Assembly: GCF_001640025.1 (NCBI RefSeq)
Contig: NC_031674.1
Coordinates: 496,001-560,000 of the forward strand
Length of the DNA stretch: 64,000 nt
Reading direction: 5' to 3'
Source of the DNA: Sugiyamaella lignohabitans
Taxonomy: Eukaryota > Ascomycota > Dipodascomycetes > Dipodascales > Trichomonascaceae
A program made the translations under genes and the position numbers. Under the pieces are notes generated by a model. It saw only the letters and a list, made by a program, of their open reading frames with translations, did not search any database and had not been told where the DNA came from. Within the stretch, counting starts at the first letter, position 1. The number at the start of each line of letters is the position of its first letter. Of the stretch, positions 48,176-57,736 are shown one piece after another.

Positions 48176-50315
48176 ATGTTTATTCGTTTAGTGACGTTTT
48201 GGGTATACATTGCCTCGGCATGGGCTTTTAATCTCCCAGGAGCTTCTCCTAGGGACTATTCTAAAGGCGAGAGTGTTTTGCTCGTAACGGATAAAGTGTC
48301 TTCTATCTGGCATCATTGGGGCGATGATGCTTATAATTATTACTCCAAAAAATTTCATTTCTGCCGGCCAAAAGATGGCATTCAATCTGTTGAAGGTAAT
48401 CTTGGCTCGCTAGTTTCTGGGAGCCGTCTCTATAATACTCCTTTTGAAATGAACATGTTGCAGGATATAGAGTGTGCCTCTCTATGTACTAGCCATTACT
48501 CCAATAAAGGAGTTCAGTTTTTGATGCGAACTGCTAATTCTCTAGCTTATAGCTGGAACATTGACCATCTCCCAGTTACCGAGAACCCTGAGCACCGAGA
48601 GAGTGAACATGACGATGATGACGACGATGACGTTGACCACGACGATGATGATGATAATTCAAAACTAAATCATTTTTTTGGAGAGAGAAGAATAAATCGT
48701 CAACTATGGTATCAAGGTAACGGCGTCCGATTTGGCGTGCTTGATTTTCGCGGTGAACCCCATATCATGTTTTACAATCATTTTGATTTTGAAATTGAAT
48801 ACCATGAACATGCTCCCGGACAGTATAGAGTTGTAGGTGCTGCTGTGACTCCAGAATCTAAAAACTATACGACACAAGAAAGTGCTGCCAAGTGTTCGGC
48901 CCCCAAGTCGCCAATATCATTCCCTGCTAGAAGACTCCGTGGCAATGCCCAAAGTATAAATATCACATATAGCTATTCTGTCAAGTGGATCAAATCCGAT
49001 GTTCGTTGGGCCTCGAGATGGGACAAATATCTCGCTCTGCGAGGCTCTCGTATCCGTTGGAAACCTCTTATTACTCTTATTGTTGTCAGTACTATACTAT
49101 GTGTAGTTCTGAGTGGAATAGCTTTTTATTTTGTTCAAAAGGAGGTTACTAAAATTCAGCAGGCTAAATCCAATCCTAATACGATTATGTCCGGGTTAAA
49201 GTCATTAAAGGACGTAGCTCTTCGGAGCCCTAAAAACACCTTATTACTGAGTGTACTGGTTGGCAACGGGTCTCACTTGTTTGTTTTGGCCCTTCTTACT
49301 ATTGTATTTGCAGCCATTGGAGTCCTTTCTCCTGAAAAACGTGGTTCCATCGCTACCATGGCTATTTATACCTACTCTTTTACGTCCATTATAGCTGGAT
49401 ACACTGCGGCCTATTGCTTTAGGGCCTATAAAGGTGAAGATTTTGTTCAGGACGAGGACGAAAACGAAGAGACCATCATCAAGACTGACCTGACCCTGTG
49501 GTCAACTTTATTCTTACTAACTCCTGTACTTATCCCTGGATTGGTATTCGCTACCTTTCTTGTACTAAACCTAGTGATTGTTGTTAGAGGTTCAGATGGT
49601 GCTGTGCCATTTCCTGCGATTTTGAAACTGACTGGTCTGTGGTTTTTTGTATCTATCCCCTTATCACTTCTTGGCAGTCTCATAGGCAAAAAACGGCCCA
49701 TGAATGGCTATAAAAAATTGGTTTTTAAGTCCAACTCACCGGCTCCTGAAATCCCTAAACTTCCTTTCCTTCTTAAACCAATCACCCGTACTATGCTTGC
49801 TGGACTATTACCATTTACTGCCGTTGCTGCTGAGTTGGCTCTTATTGCGAACTCACTCTGGCTGAACCAAGTGTTTTTCATGTTCGGATTCCTCATGGCA
49901 ACATATATTATTTTAGTTCTAGGCTCGGTCGTTATCACCATTGGCACTGTTTATTTGATGTTATTGGCTGGTGATTATCGATGGCAATGGTCAAGTTTTA
50001 TCCTCTCCGGGTCTCCTGCTATCTATGTTTTCCTAAGTTGCTTGTCTCTACTCATATTTAGATACTCGTACAACGGTTTGACTGCTATCTTATTATATGT
50101 CAGTTACAGCTTTCTATTATCTGCCGCTATCTTCTTCATAACCGGAAGTATTGGTTTTCTCTCCACCTGGGCCTTTGTCCACTATATTTACTCGTTTGTA
50201 AGAAATGACTAGGCATTAAGTTTTATATTCATCATTAGAGCTTCGAGCTATATAAATACAGATTAGTTGTTTTTTCCCAGTTACTTTTTCATTTTGGTAT
50301 TATTGACTTTAGTGG
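47666..50315 (+). repeat. Tandem duplication unit, copy 2
   Basis: About 2.65 kb, aligned with 45027-47665. Its right end runs 35 bp into the 3' coding end of the kinesin gene (50281-50315), which identifies copy 2 as holding the original junction. Confidence 0.9.
48176..50212 (+). CDS. TM9/EMP70 family nonaspanin, copy 2
   Basis: 678 residues, same architecture as copy 1: signal peptide, FNLPGASPRDYSKGE, acidic lumenal stretch, nine spans, VRND terminus. Differences concentrate in the lumenal half, for example KVSSIWHHWGDDAYNYY here against NVSYNWIHWGGDTYNYY in copy 1, and the aspartate run is broken by V and H. From about residue 345 on the two proteins are almost identical. The shared promoter segment suggests that both are expressed. 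The stop lies 69 bp from that of the converging kinesin gene. Confidence 0.92.
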   Translation: MFIRLVTFWVYIASAWAFNLPGASPRDYSKGESVLLVTDKVSSIWHHWGDDAYNYYSKKFHFCRPKDGIQSVEGNLGSLVSGSRLYNTPFEMNMLQDIECASLCTSHYSNKGVQFLMRTANSLAYSWNIDHLPVTENPEHRESEHDDDDDDDVDHDDDDDNSKLNHFFGERRINRQLWYQGNGVRFGVLDFRGEPHIMFYNHFDFEIEYHEHAPGQYRVVGAAVTPESKNYTTQESAAKCSAPKSPISFPARRLRGNAQSINITYSYSVKWIKSDVRWASRWDKYLALRGSRIRWKPLITLIVVSTILCVVLSGIAFYFVQKEVTKIQQAKSNPNTIMSGLKSLKDVALRSPKNTLLLSVLVGNGSHLFVLALLTIVFAAIGVLSPEKRGSIATMAIYTYSFTSIIAGYTAAYCFRAYKGEDFVQDEDENEETIIKTDLTLWSTLFLLTPVLIPGLVFATFLVLNLVIVVRGSDGAVPFPAILKLTGLWFFVSIPLSLLGSLIGKKRPMNGYKKLVFKSNSPAPEIPKLPFLLKPITRTMLAGLLPFTAVAAELALIANSLWLNQVFFMFGFLMATYIILVLGSVVITIGTVYLMLLAGDYRWQWSSFILSGSPAIYVFLSCLSLLIFRYSYNGLTAILLYVSYSFLLSAAIFFITGSIGFLSTWAFVHYIYSFVRND

Positions 50316-52524
50316 CAAACCTCAGAGAGCTCAACGACTCGTTTACATGTGGTTCTAAAGGTGACACATTAACAAACATCAATGTCTTAGAGTTGCCACT
50401 GAGCGAGTATTGAAGGAGATATGTCAGTTTGGAGTTTCGATATGGTATGTGCGATTTATCTTCGCTCCCTAGTGCACAAATGACATCTCCAAGATAGCTT
50501 AAGCTCTTGTTAATAGCTTGTGTCTCCTTGAGCCTAATGCCAGTTGCCTGAGAATGTGCTAACCGCTCTGAACCAGCAAGATCAATAAGATTAAGCGTTC
50601 CTTCCGACTTCTCACCTGTCTCGACGTTTTCTCCCGTGATACGAAGAATGAACACACTGTGAGAACGCGAAGACCTTTCATTCGCTGCTGTGGCGGCAAC
50701 TGACCGATTACTGTCAGCCTGCCTCAGCACCGAATAAACAGTTGACGGAGAGTCTAGCTTGACACTTGTGATATTTATAATGGACGTCTTTTGCTGCTTG
50801 GCATCATGGCGGATTTCCAGTTTGTTTTCTTCTGAACTGTTGAGCAAATCTCGCATTGTCTCGTTATAAATCTCCAAAAATTCACCCGTAATGACGTATC
50901 TCCATCCACGTTCTTTCAATGTTTCGCTAGCTTCAAATATTTTGGTTACTGCCTTTGGAATCATACCATTGTTGCCAGACATGGTATATGTTTTTCCCGA
51001 TCCTGTCTGACCATATGCAAAAATACAGACATTATACCCGTCAAGCGCACTCTGGATTAGCTCGGACACCTCGTCAAAAACCTCTTCATTTGATGATGAC
51101 GGAGGGAATACTTTATCAAATGCAAAAGGATGAACCTTGGTAGTCACTGAACCAACAGCAGATTCAGATGCTGGTCCACATACCAACAATTGTTGACTCT
51201 CCATATCCTTGTCTGGAAATGTAATCTTAGCAACCGGTTGATTATTTTGTTCAGATTGAAGTGGAGGTCGAACTCGACAAAATACTCTGATATTTCCTTT
51301 GAGCTCTTGTAGTTGGTTATGTAATTTCCTGCGAACGGTCTCCTCTTTAAATAGTTTCTCCTTGGCAATATCTCTTTCTTTCTCAGCAATGTTTTTATGC
51401 TCTTCAGCTGTCCTCAAAAGCAACTGTAATTCATAGATTGTCGATTGCTGTGACTTTTCAAGAGTTTGATGGCTATGTGAATTAGCAAGTGCATCCGTCA
51501 GTTGCATCTTTGTCGTTTCTAGTTCGCGCGCTTGAATCGAAATTTGTGTCATGTTTTGGTTCAGCTGTTCTCTCTGTGATTGCAATTGAGTTAAGAAAGC
51601 TTCCTTCTCTTGACTATACATATGCTCTTTTTGTTTTAGTTCTTCCTGGAGTTCTGTAATCAACCTGAGATTCTCTCTCTTGAGTTCGCCTACTACTTCC
51701 TGTAACTGTCTAGATGATTCCTCTCTTATTTTCTCGAGTTCAGATCTGCTGTTCTCCACTTCAAAAATGAGCTTCTGGTTTTCTCTTTCATACTCATGCT
51801 TTATCAACTCCATTTCATGTAGCAATTTCTGCTCTGATGCCGCTTTCTCTAACTGCTTTTCATGTTCAATTTGTTGACGATGAGTTTCAAGTTGAGTCTG
51901 ATAATGCGATTGCTGTTGACTGAGCAACTCTTGATACCTTTGGCGTTCTGATTCTATTTTCTCTGACAAAGCATCGTTATATTCTCGTTGAAATTCGACA
52001 ATTTTCAAATGGCACGCATCCTTTGTGGAGTGTAGTTCGTTCTGAAGAGAGTTGATTATCTGGTCTTTCTCTCGCCTTATTGTGTCCTCTCTTTCGGTAG
52101 CTTTGTCGTGGAATGCTTTCAGCTTATCCTCTAACTTGTCTCTTTCAAATTTCAGTTTGGCTTCATCGGTTCGTAGTCGAGCTATCTCTGTCTGTAGGTG
52201 TGTTTCTGATTGGTCTTGCCTTGGTTCAATAGAAGGAATAGCTGAGATGTGGTTCTGAGGGGCCAGCTCTTTGATTGACCTTCCTTGAATTGGCACATTT
52301 CTAGATATTGGAAGTGCAGTACGTTTGACAGAATATGGTTTGGAAGATGTTACTTCGATATTTTGCCTTTCTTGTAAAACACTCCGACTGCTTGGTATTG
52401 AACTCTTGAGTGTCGGTTTACGAACTGTTGTGGGTCGCTGTAAGCGGGTGGCATTCGAATTAGCATTATTAGTTTTTGGAGGTATGTTCTCCAAGAACTG
52501 TAGTTCCATTTCACTCGTGTTCAT
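50281..52524 (-). CDS. KAR3: Kinesin-14, C-terminal motor (Kar3-like)
   Basis: 747 residues. An N-terminal basic tail (about 1-100) is followed by a long coiled coil (about 105-385, heptads rich in E, K, Q, L). The neck [18 protein letters not shown] leads into the motor domain (about 390-745). Motor motifs: [37 protein letters not shown] and [17 protein letters not shown]. The C-terminal position of the motor and the [11 protein letters not shown] neck define minus-end-directed kinesin-14, which in yeast works in karyogamy and spindle function with Cik1/Vik1-type partners. The last 35 bp of the CDS are part of the neighbouring duplication unit. Confidence 0.95.
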   Translation of the reverse strand: MNTSEMELQFLENIPPKTNNANSNATRLQRPTTVRKPTLKSSIPSSRSVLQERQNIEVTSSKPYSVKRTALPISRNVPIQGRSIKELAPQNHISAIPSIEPRQDQSETHLQTEIARLRTDEAKLKFERDKLEDKLKAFHDKATEREDTIRREKDQIINSLQNELHSTKDACHLKIVEFQREYNDALSEKIESERQRYQELLSQQQSHYQTQLETHRQQIEHEKQLEKAASEQKLLHEMELIKHEYERENQKLIFEVENSRSELEKIREESSRQLQEVVGELKRENLRLITELQEELKQKEHMYSQEKEAFLTQLQSQREQLNQNMTQISIQARELETTKMQLTDALANSHSHQTLEKSQQSTIYELQLLLRTAEEHKNIAEKERDIAKEKLFKEETVRRKLHNQLQELKGNIRVFCRVRPPLQSEQNNQPVAKITFPDKDMESQQLLVCGPASESAVGSVTTKVHPFAFDKVFPPSSSNEEVFDEVSELIQSALDGYNVCIFAYGQTGSGKTYTMSGNNGMIPKAVTKIFEASETLKERGWRYVITGEFLEIYNETMRDLLNSSEENKLEIRHDAKQQKTSIINITSVKLDSPSTVYSVLRQADSNRSVAATAANERSSRSHSVFILRITGENVETGEKSEGTLNLIDLAGSERLAHSQATGIRLKETQAINKSLSYLGDVICALGSEDKSHIPYRNSKLTYLLQYSLSGNSKTLMFVNVSPLEPHVNESLSSLRFATKVNNTKMKK

Positions 52525-52970
52525 TTAGACGCGTATTGCCTTATTCAAAGATTAGAATTAATTCTTTGAGTTAATATTAGGCGTCACTAGGATCTGCTTC
52601 CAATTGTTTGTTTACATCTTGGTCGTGATTTACATAAGTGCGGCTATAGACGGTGGCTATATCTACACTTAAAATAATCACCCTAACGACCATCTGAATG
52701 ATAATAATTAACCCGTCAATAGTACTAGATACTGAGTATAATTTAAGCTTATATAAAATATATACTACAGAAACACTCTTATTCTAACTTGTAGCTTTAT
52801 CTTCGTTCATCTCACCCTCATATTCGGTATGCAGGGTTTAAATCAACCCTAACCTGGTAAGTGATCGACTAATTTTTTATTTCTATGCAGGAGATATCCA
52901 TGCAGAAATTTCGAAATTTCGAATACCGTCATCTATTTATTATTTATTTATTTCATCATATTTTTCGAAA
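52525..52970. other. Divergent promoter region kinesin / RRP15
   Basis: 446 bp, AT-rich. GAAATTTCGAAATTTC near 52904-52920 is a short self-complementary motif. No gene. Confidence 0.5.
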
Positions 52971-53747
52971 ATGGCTAAAGGTTCAACTAATGTACAAGCC
53001 AGTAAGCCAAAGGGCAGTATCAAATTACAGAAAAAGGCTGATGTCAGCCCACCACAATTAAAACGAAAGAGAGAGGAAGAGGCCCAAGAGGAAGAAGACG
53101 AAGACGCAAGCGAGGATAATGAAGAGGAAGATAGCGATGACTTTGAGGGAGACAGTGGAGATTACAGTGATGATTTAAATGATGAGTTTAGTGAGGCAGA
53201 GGCTGATAGTAGCGAGATGGAAGATGATCAATTCGAATCCGAAGATGAGAATGTCCCTTCTAAGAGTAGATTAGAAGCTAAGAAGGAAAAAGAGCAAGAA
53301 TCATTTGCAAAAGCCATGTCGGCAATCCTTCAGTCAAAAGTAAAGGCACATGATAGAGAAAATCCTATTCTTGTGCGGTCCAAAAAAACTGCCAAGGATC
53401 TTGAAACCTCGAGGCTAGACGCTAAAGCTCGTAGAGCTTTGGCTGCTGAAAAGAAACAAGTACAAGATAAGGACAGAGTTCGCAATCTTTTAGAGGTGAG
53501 GCCACAGGAGGATGGATCCGAACCTCAAACCGTTCAACAACTGTTAGAGCAAGAGAAGAAACTACGAAAAATTGCTCAGCGCGGTGTTGTTCGTTTATTC
53601 AACGCCGTTCTTGCATCTCAAACTGTGGTAAATACTGCTTCAAACTCTGGTGAAAAGATTCTTGGTTTGACGAAAAAAGAAGAACAAATGACAGAAATGT
53701 CTAAAGATACGTTTCTGGATCTGATCAGATCAGGTGGTAAAAAGTAA
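52971..53747 (+). CDS. RRP15: Ribosome biogenesis protein Rrp15
   Basis: 258 residues. The first 100 are lysine-rich then strongly acidic (EEEDEDASEDNEEEDSDD). The conserved Rrp15 region follows, with SFAKAMSAILQSKVKAHDRENPIL, TSRLDAKARRALAAEKKQ and KKLRKIAQRGVVRLFNAVLASQ. Rrp15 is a nucleolar component of pre-60S particles needed for 27S rRNA processing. Single exon with ATG in an AAAATGGC context. Confidence 0.92.
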   Translation: MAKGSTNVQASKPKGSIKLQKKADVSPPQLKRKREEEAQEEEDEDASEDNEEEDSDDFEGDSGDYSDDLNDEFSEAEADSSEMEDDQFESEDENVPSKSRLEAKKEKEQESFAKAMSAILQSKVKAHDRENPILVRSKKTAKDLETSRLDAKARRALAAEKKQVQDKDRVRNLLEVRPQEDGSEPQTVQQLLEQEKKLRKIAQRGVVRLFNAVLASQTVVNTASNSGEKILGLTKKEEQMTEMSKDTFLDLIRSGGKK

Positions 53748-53798
53748 TAAATGCATTTTTTATATTTAAGTATTCTAGGAAAAAAACACTGCGCTGTG

Positions 53799-53939
53799 TG
53801 AGATAAATCTTCTCATCTTCAAGGAGGCTTCACTCCTTGAAGCTATTGGAAATGCCACTATCTAGTCATTTGTTCGACTAGAAGCCTTCAGCCTTCAGCG
53901 AGCACAAAGTCGGTCCCCTATACTCAACAGTTAGTTGAG
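53799..53939. other. Cluster of four hairpins between RRP15 and YAH1
   Basis: Perfect stems: 53799-53803/53811-53815 (5 bp), 53817-53826/53833-53842 (10 bp, 6-nt loop), 53861-53867/53876-53882 (7 bp) and 53923-53928/53934-53939 (6 bp). They lie in the shared 3' region of converging genes. It could be a structured 3' UTR or a small RNA; its identity is unknown. Confidence 0.4.
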
Positions 53940-54013
53940 CTTTGATTGACACCATCCTAGAAGGAATCTAATTAAATATACAAACGTCTATAATATAATA
54001 TGTACATGGCATT

Positions 54014-54577
54014 TCATTGGAAATCACGGGCTTGTAAATTTCGAGTCATAGCTGGAAGTGCGACCCGAACGCCATCAAGTTCCTTGGTCATTTTAATTTG
54101 ACAGCCGAGTCTGGAAGTCTCAGTGAGTCCAAATGCAAGATCAAGCATATCATTTTCATCATCATCTGGTTCTTCCATTTTATCGTAGTAGTCAGGATCC
54201 ACAATAACGTGGCAAGTAGAGCATGCACAAGATCCGCCACATGCTCCTTCCATGTCCATGTTATGAGCTTGAGCAATATCGAGAAGATTATCCCCTTCGG
54301 CAACCTCCAGTTGAATCTGTTCTCCTTCTTTAGTGATAAATGTCACATGGAGCTCCTCACCAGGATTGGGCTTATGTACATGACCATGGTGGGCAATGGC
54401 CGTAGTGTGAAGAGATCGTGCTGTATAGATATTGCCACCAGGGCCAGATACAGCATTACGAATAGCGGATCTTTGCAATAACGAAGCGGTTCCAAAAGCT
54501 TGTGATTTAGAAGAAGCCAGAGCACAACGCCTCAAAGCAGACGGGCTTGCTAACTTAGATATTAACCTCAGAGTCAT
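54014..54577 (-). CDS. YAH1: Mitochondrial adrenodoxin-type ferredoxin
   Basis: 187 residues from the ATG at 54577; a TTG extends the frame by two codons. A long basic presequence (about 1-65, with arginines and serines and no acids near the start) precedes a 2Fe-2S ferredoxin domain. Cluster ligands are in ACGGSCACSTCHVIV plus the later cysteine in LGCQIK. The acidic recognition helix is EPDDDENDMLDLA. Yah1 passes electrons from Arh1 for iron-sulfur cluster and heme A synthesis in the matrix. Length matches the family. Confidence 0.95.
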   Translation of the reverse strand: MTLRLISKLASPSALRRCALASSKSQAFGTASLLQRSAIRNAVSGPGGNIYTARSLHTTAIAHHGHVHKPNPGEELHVTFITKEGEQIQLEVAEGDNLLDIAQAHNMDMEGACGGSCACSTCHVIVDPDYYDKMEEPDDDENDMLDLAFGLTETSRLGCQIKMTKELDGVRVALPAMTRNLQARDFQ

Positions 54578-55072
54578 TTCCAATTAGCTTGACGACTTTT
54601 TGCAATATGATGCGCATTCACGAGTTCAGAGCCAATGTGGTTAAGAAATTAAAACAGAGACTCTCCTTCGGTTGTTACAACAAGAAAGCCACAAAGGCGA
54701 CTAGTGTAAAATGAGCTTCTTTTAGGGGTGCAGTTGGAACTCTGGCAAAGAGGCGAAGACATTCGGATCGAACTCCGGGGTTAACTCTGCCGCATGCAAT
54801 AGTCAAAATTTCATAGCACGGCTAGAAATTTCTTGGGACCCTGCGTTTATCGGATAAGATAAGCGTTTGTTACTTCCAGTATTTTTTGATAAGATGTGAT
54901 TCCAAAAAATCTTGAAGAATAGAGTTTTATCAAACAGTCGACTTTCTTCAAGTCATGAGAAATAGAGGTTCAATCAGTTTTCTCTCATGCAGGACATATC
55001 GATATAAAAGCAGACTGAGTATTTCACTATATTTTGATAAACCTTGATAAATCTCGAGATAACTTATATAAC
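54578..55072. other. Intergenic region upstream of YAH1
   Basis: 495 bp, AT-rich, with no gene recognised. It holds the YAH1 promoter and the 3' flank of the next gene, whose stop codon coincides with a GTAAGT. Confidence 0.5.
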
Positions 55073-56488
55073 TTACTGGATAAGAGGCAAAACTGGCGTA
55101 GTTATTGCTGTTGCGACCACTACGGCAGTGGACAAGACTCCTTCTGCAGCCGAAACAGCCGATGTCACTGAAGGAATAGCTGATGTCACTTTTGGAGATC
55201 CAATTAATGGATCCCCAACACTTGATGGGCTCGAAATAGTCGTTCTCGGCTTTCGACTGCGGGTGGCCATTGGAATAACTGTCTTTCTCTGTAAAATTTG
55301 AGTGGCTCGCTTGTATAGTTTCAAAAGCGTCAAATTCAGCCTACTTCGCTTTGACACAAGCTCTACTGCAGACCCAAATTGAGCTTGTTTCGGACCATCT
55401 TCCGAGAGGGGAGCAACTTTGTTTGAATCATGTCTTACAAAAGCTCGGTGACGTCCTTTCAGTGAAAATGATTTCTTGGACCCAAACTCTGTTTCCGCTT
55501 TAAGGAAATTAATAGGCTCTCCAGTTAGCGCCTTATCAGACTCAGATTCATCTAGAAGCTTCGTATCTTTTTCTTTAAAATCCATCAAATCAATGTTGAT
55601 TCTGGATTCGTTGAATTTGGGGTCAGTATCTGTTGGTTTTCCCTCCTTGGGTTTACCAACTTCTTGCACTTCATTGGTGTGACCACGTCGATTAGCCCAG
55701 AGAATTTTCCAATGGTCCATAAATTTCCTTTTGGTTGTGGTAATTTCAGGTTCGTTCTGTGTCCTTAGGGTAAAAGTCTTTTCAGTGGGGTAAATTGAGT
55801 TATCTCCAGCTTTCTCATCAACTGTTTTATTTTGTTCTTCTTCATCGCAGGTCTGTTTTTCTGGGCTCTTTCCTTCAGAGTCATTCGTAGATTCATCTTC
55901 TGATACTTGCTTCGACTCCAGCTCGTATAAAACGTCTTTTCTATTATTCGAACTAATCGTCTGACTCGTTGTCACAAAAGGAGAGCGGTTCCTGGCTGGA
56001 GAACGTGAATCAAGATGGTCTGGCTTCATGAGTACACTACCCTTCTGATCCATCAAACCTCCAAAACGGTCAAGCGAAATGTTAAAGGGTGTCATAGCGA
56101 GACCAGAAATCCCCTGCTTGTATTCATATTCTTCCCCAGGCTCGTGTTCATCGAAACGCTTCCTGGAATTTCTCGATGACCGCTTCTCCCTATGGCTTAC
56201 ACAGTCATCCTGCTTGTTAAGCTGGGTGCCACTATTTTCTTCAGAGTCTATAGTGGTCAGATTAAATGTACTTTCCTCTAGTTCGTGTGCCGTAAAGTCT
56301 CCGAAAATGTCAAAATTCTCCGTAGCTTCTGCTGCATAAACTGGGGCAGATTCGGTTTTCTTCTTCAAGCGATCTTCTGCTTTCAATGGTCTGTTAGTAA
56401 CTTTAGAACTCATAGGCCGGTTGTGTTCAGTTGGCTTGTCGCCTTTCTCATAACAATCTTTAATAACGGAGTATTCTCGCAACATCAT
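55073..56488 (-). CDS. Uncharacterised low-complexity protein with a hydrophobic C-terminus
   Basis: 471 residues from the ATG at 56488; the frame opens to 56524 from a TTG. Mostly polar and charged, rich in E, K, S and T, without a domain I recognise. A basic stretch RSRLNLTLLKLYKRATQILQRK lies near 405-426. The last 25 residues (GVLSTAVVVATAITTPVLPLIQ) are hydrophobic enough for a membrane span, which would make it a tail-anchored protein. The stop lies inside CCAGTAAGTT, so a 5' splice site and a further exon are possible. I found no convincing branch point downstream. Function unknown. Confidence 0.65.
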   Translation of the reverse strand: MMLREYSVIKDCYEKGDKPTEHNRPMSSKVTNRPLKAEDRLKKKTESAPVYAAEATENFDIFGDFTAHELEESTFNLTTIDSEENSGTQLNKQDDCVSHREKRSSRNSRKRFDEHEPGEEYEYKQGISGLAMTPFNISLDRFGGLMDQKGSVLMKPDHLDSRSPARNRSPFVTTSQTISSNNRKDVLYELESKQVSEDESTNDSEGKSPEKQTCDEEEQNKTVDEKAGDNSIYPTEKTFTLRTQNEPEITTTKRKFMDHWKILWANRRGHTNEVQEVGKPKEGKPTDTDPKFNESRINIDLMDFKEKDTKLLDESESDKALTGEPINFLKAETEFGSKKSFSLKGRHRAFVRHDSNKVAPLSEDGPKQAQFGSAVELVSKRSRLNLTLLKLYKRATQILQRKTVIPMATRSRKPRTTISSPSSVGDPLIGSPKVTSAIPSVTSAVSAAEGVLSTAVVVATAITTPVLPLIQ

Positions 56489-56811
56489 CACTCTTCCCTG
56501 TCGTTCTCCACATGGGTTTCTCAAGAGAAGCTCTGAATTAGCCTATTATGGGGCTCATTAGCTATATATTGTTCCCCAGATATTTTACTCCGACTATCAT
56601 TTTCTACCCATAAACAATTTATTTGTATAACATGACTAGCATGATCATTTATACATATGCAAGATTAGCACGTTCTATAGCGACAAAGATATAATATGAC
56701 AATCATGAATTTCAAATATGGTAAAACAGAAATCAATTAACAAGACGGATCATGATCTAGGTAATTGGCCAAAATAAATAACAATAGTCAAGGTGACATG
56801 GAAGTCATTTC
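56489..56811. other. Intergenic region
   Basis: 323 bp, AT-rich, between two minus-strand genes. Nothing else recognised. Confidence 0.5.
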
Positions 56812-57042
56812 CTATAGTAGATTCATTCTATTGTTCACTCCATTTGGAGTATTAGAGTAGCCACTCATTCGTAACTTTCTCTCTTCTTCTGATTCTTTAG
56901 GTAAGGAGAAGATCTTTTTTACCTTGGAGAGCTTTCCTTTACTGCTCGTTGATGAGGACATTAGAGTATCTCCAGTCATGATTGAAGATACTTCGAGCAC
57001 GGATTCTTGACTGTCCTTGTAGAGATTAGATGTGTTAGACAT
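56812..57042 (-). CDS. Small hypothetical Ser-rich protein with a strong TATA promoter
   Basis: 76 residues, polar, with serine and threonine clusters (SSIMTGDTLMSSSTSS) and a basic KGKLSKVKKIFSLPK segment. No family recognised. Support for a real gene is a perfect TATAAATA on the minus strand (57107-57114) 65 bp upstream of the ATG, with a pyrimidine/purine-rich leader between. It may be a stress-inducible small protein; this is a guess. Confidence 0.5.
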   Translation of the reverse strand: MSNTSNLYKDSQESVLEVSSIMTGDTLMSSSTSSKGKLSKVKKIFSLPKESEEERKLRMSGYSNTPNGVNNRMNLL

Positions 57043-57736
57043 GATGATTGTAACCGAAAGACACTTGTTTAGATTGTAGAATAAGAATAGAGAGAAAAAT
57101 TAGTTCTATTTATACTCGCTACAGCCCGGACTTTGAATCGCTCTCCGAGCTAAAAATGCTTAACAAGATGCAGGTGATCTATATGTTAAATTTCTTTTTA
57201 TGCGCGAAATCTGGAGATGCAAGGATCCATCTGAAACAGGCTTTTATCCACAGTATCAAGTATAACACACAAAACAACAAAGTGTACTATTATAGCTTAA
57301 TATATATCAGACTTGTTTAGCTTTATCACATTCTTATTTCCACCGAATTTTTTTTATATTTGAATAGAATTAGTTTGATTGCTGAATATTGTCGGAATCC
57401 GATATTGCTAGACATCATGGGCCGAGTTTATCAATCACGAGTCATGCATGCAGCACGATGAGGGTGAGTAATCCAGTATCACATTGTATACAAGGAGAAA
57501 GGGGCGATCTAAAGAACATGCAAGTCTGATGGAGATGAAAAAAAATATTTGCCACAATAAGAAAGATCGTGATTGCGAATTGAGGGGTAATTGAAAACTC
57601 AACCGAGTCGGGACTTTTACATATCTGTTTGTTCGACCGCCGTTTTGTTTAGAGTTTAATGTCTTATATTCCACGATTCTACGATATCGGAGATAGTCGT
57701 GTCTTGTTTATTGATTGTCATCTATTATATATTATC
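57043..57736. other. Intergenic region between small gene and STE6-like gene
   Basis: 694 bp, AT-rich, containing the TATA box at 57107-57114. No conserved open frame or RNA. Confidence 0.5.
57107..57114 (-). promoter_or_regulatory. TATA box of the 76-codon gene
   Basis: TATAAATA on the minus strand, 65 bp from the ATG at 57042. Confidence 0.55.
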
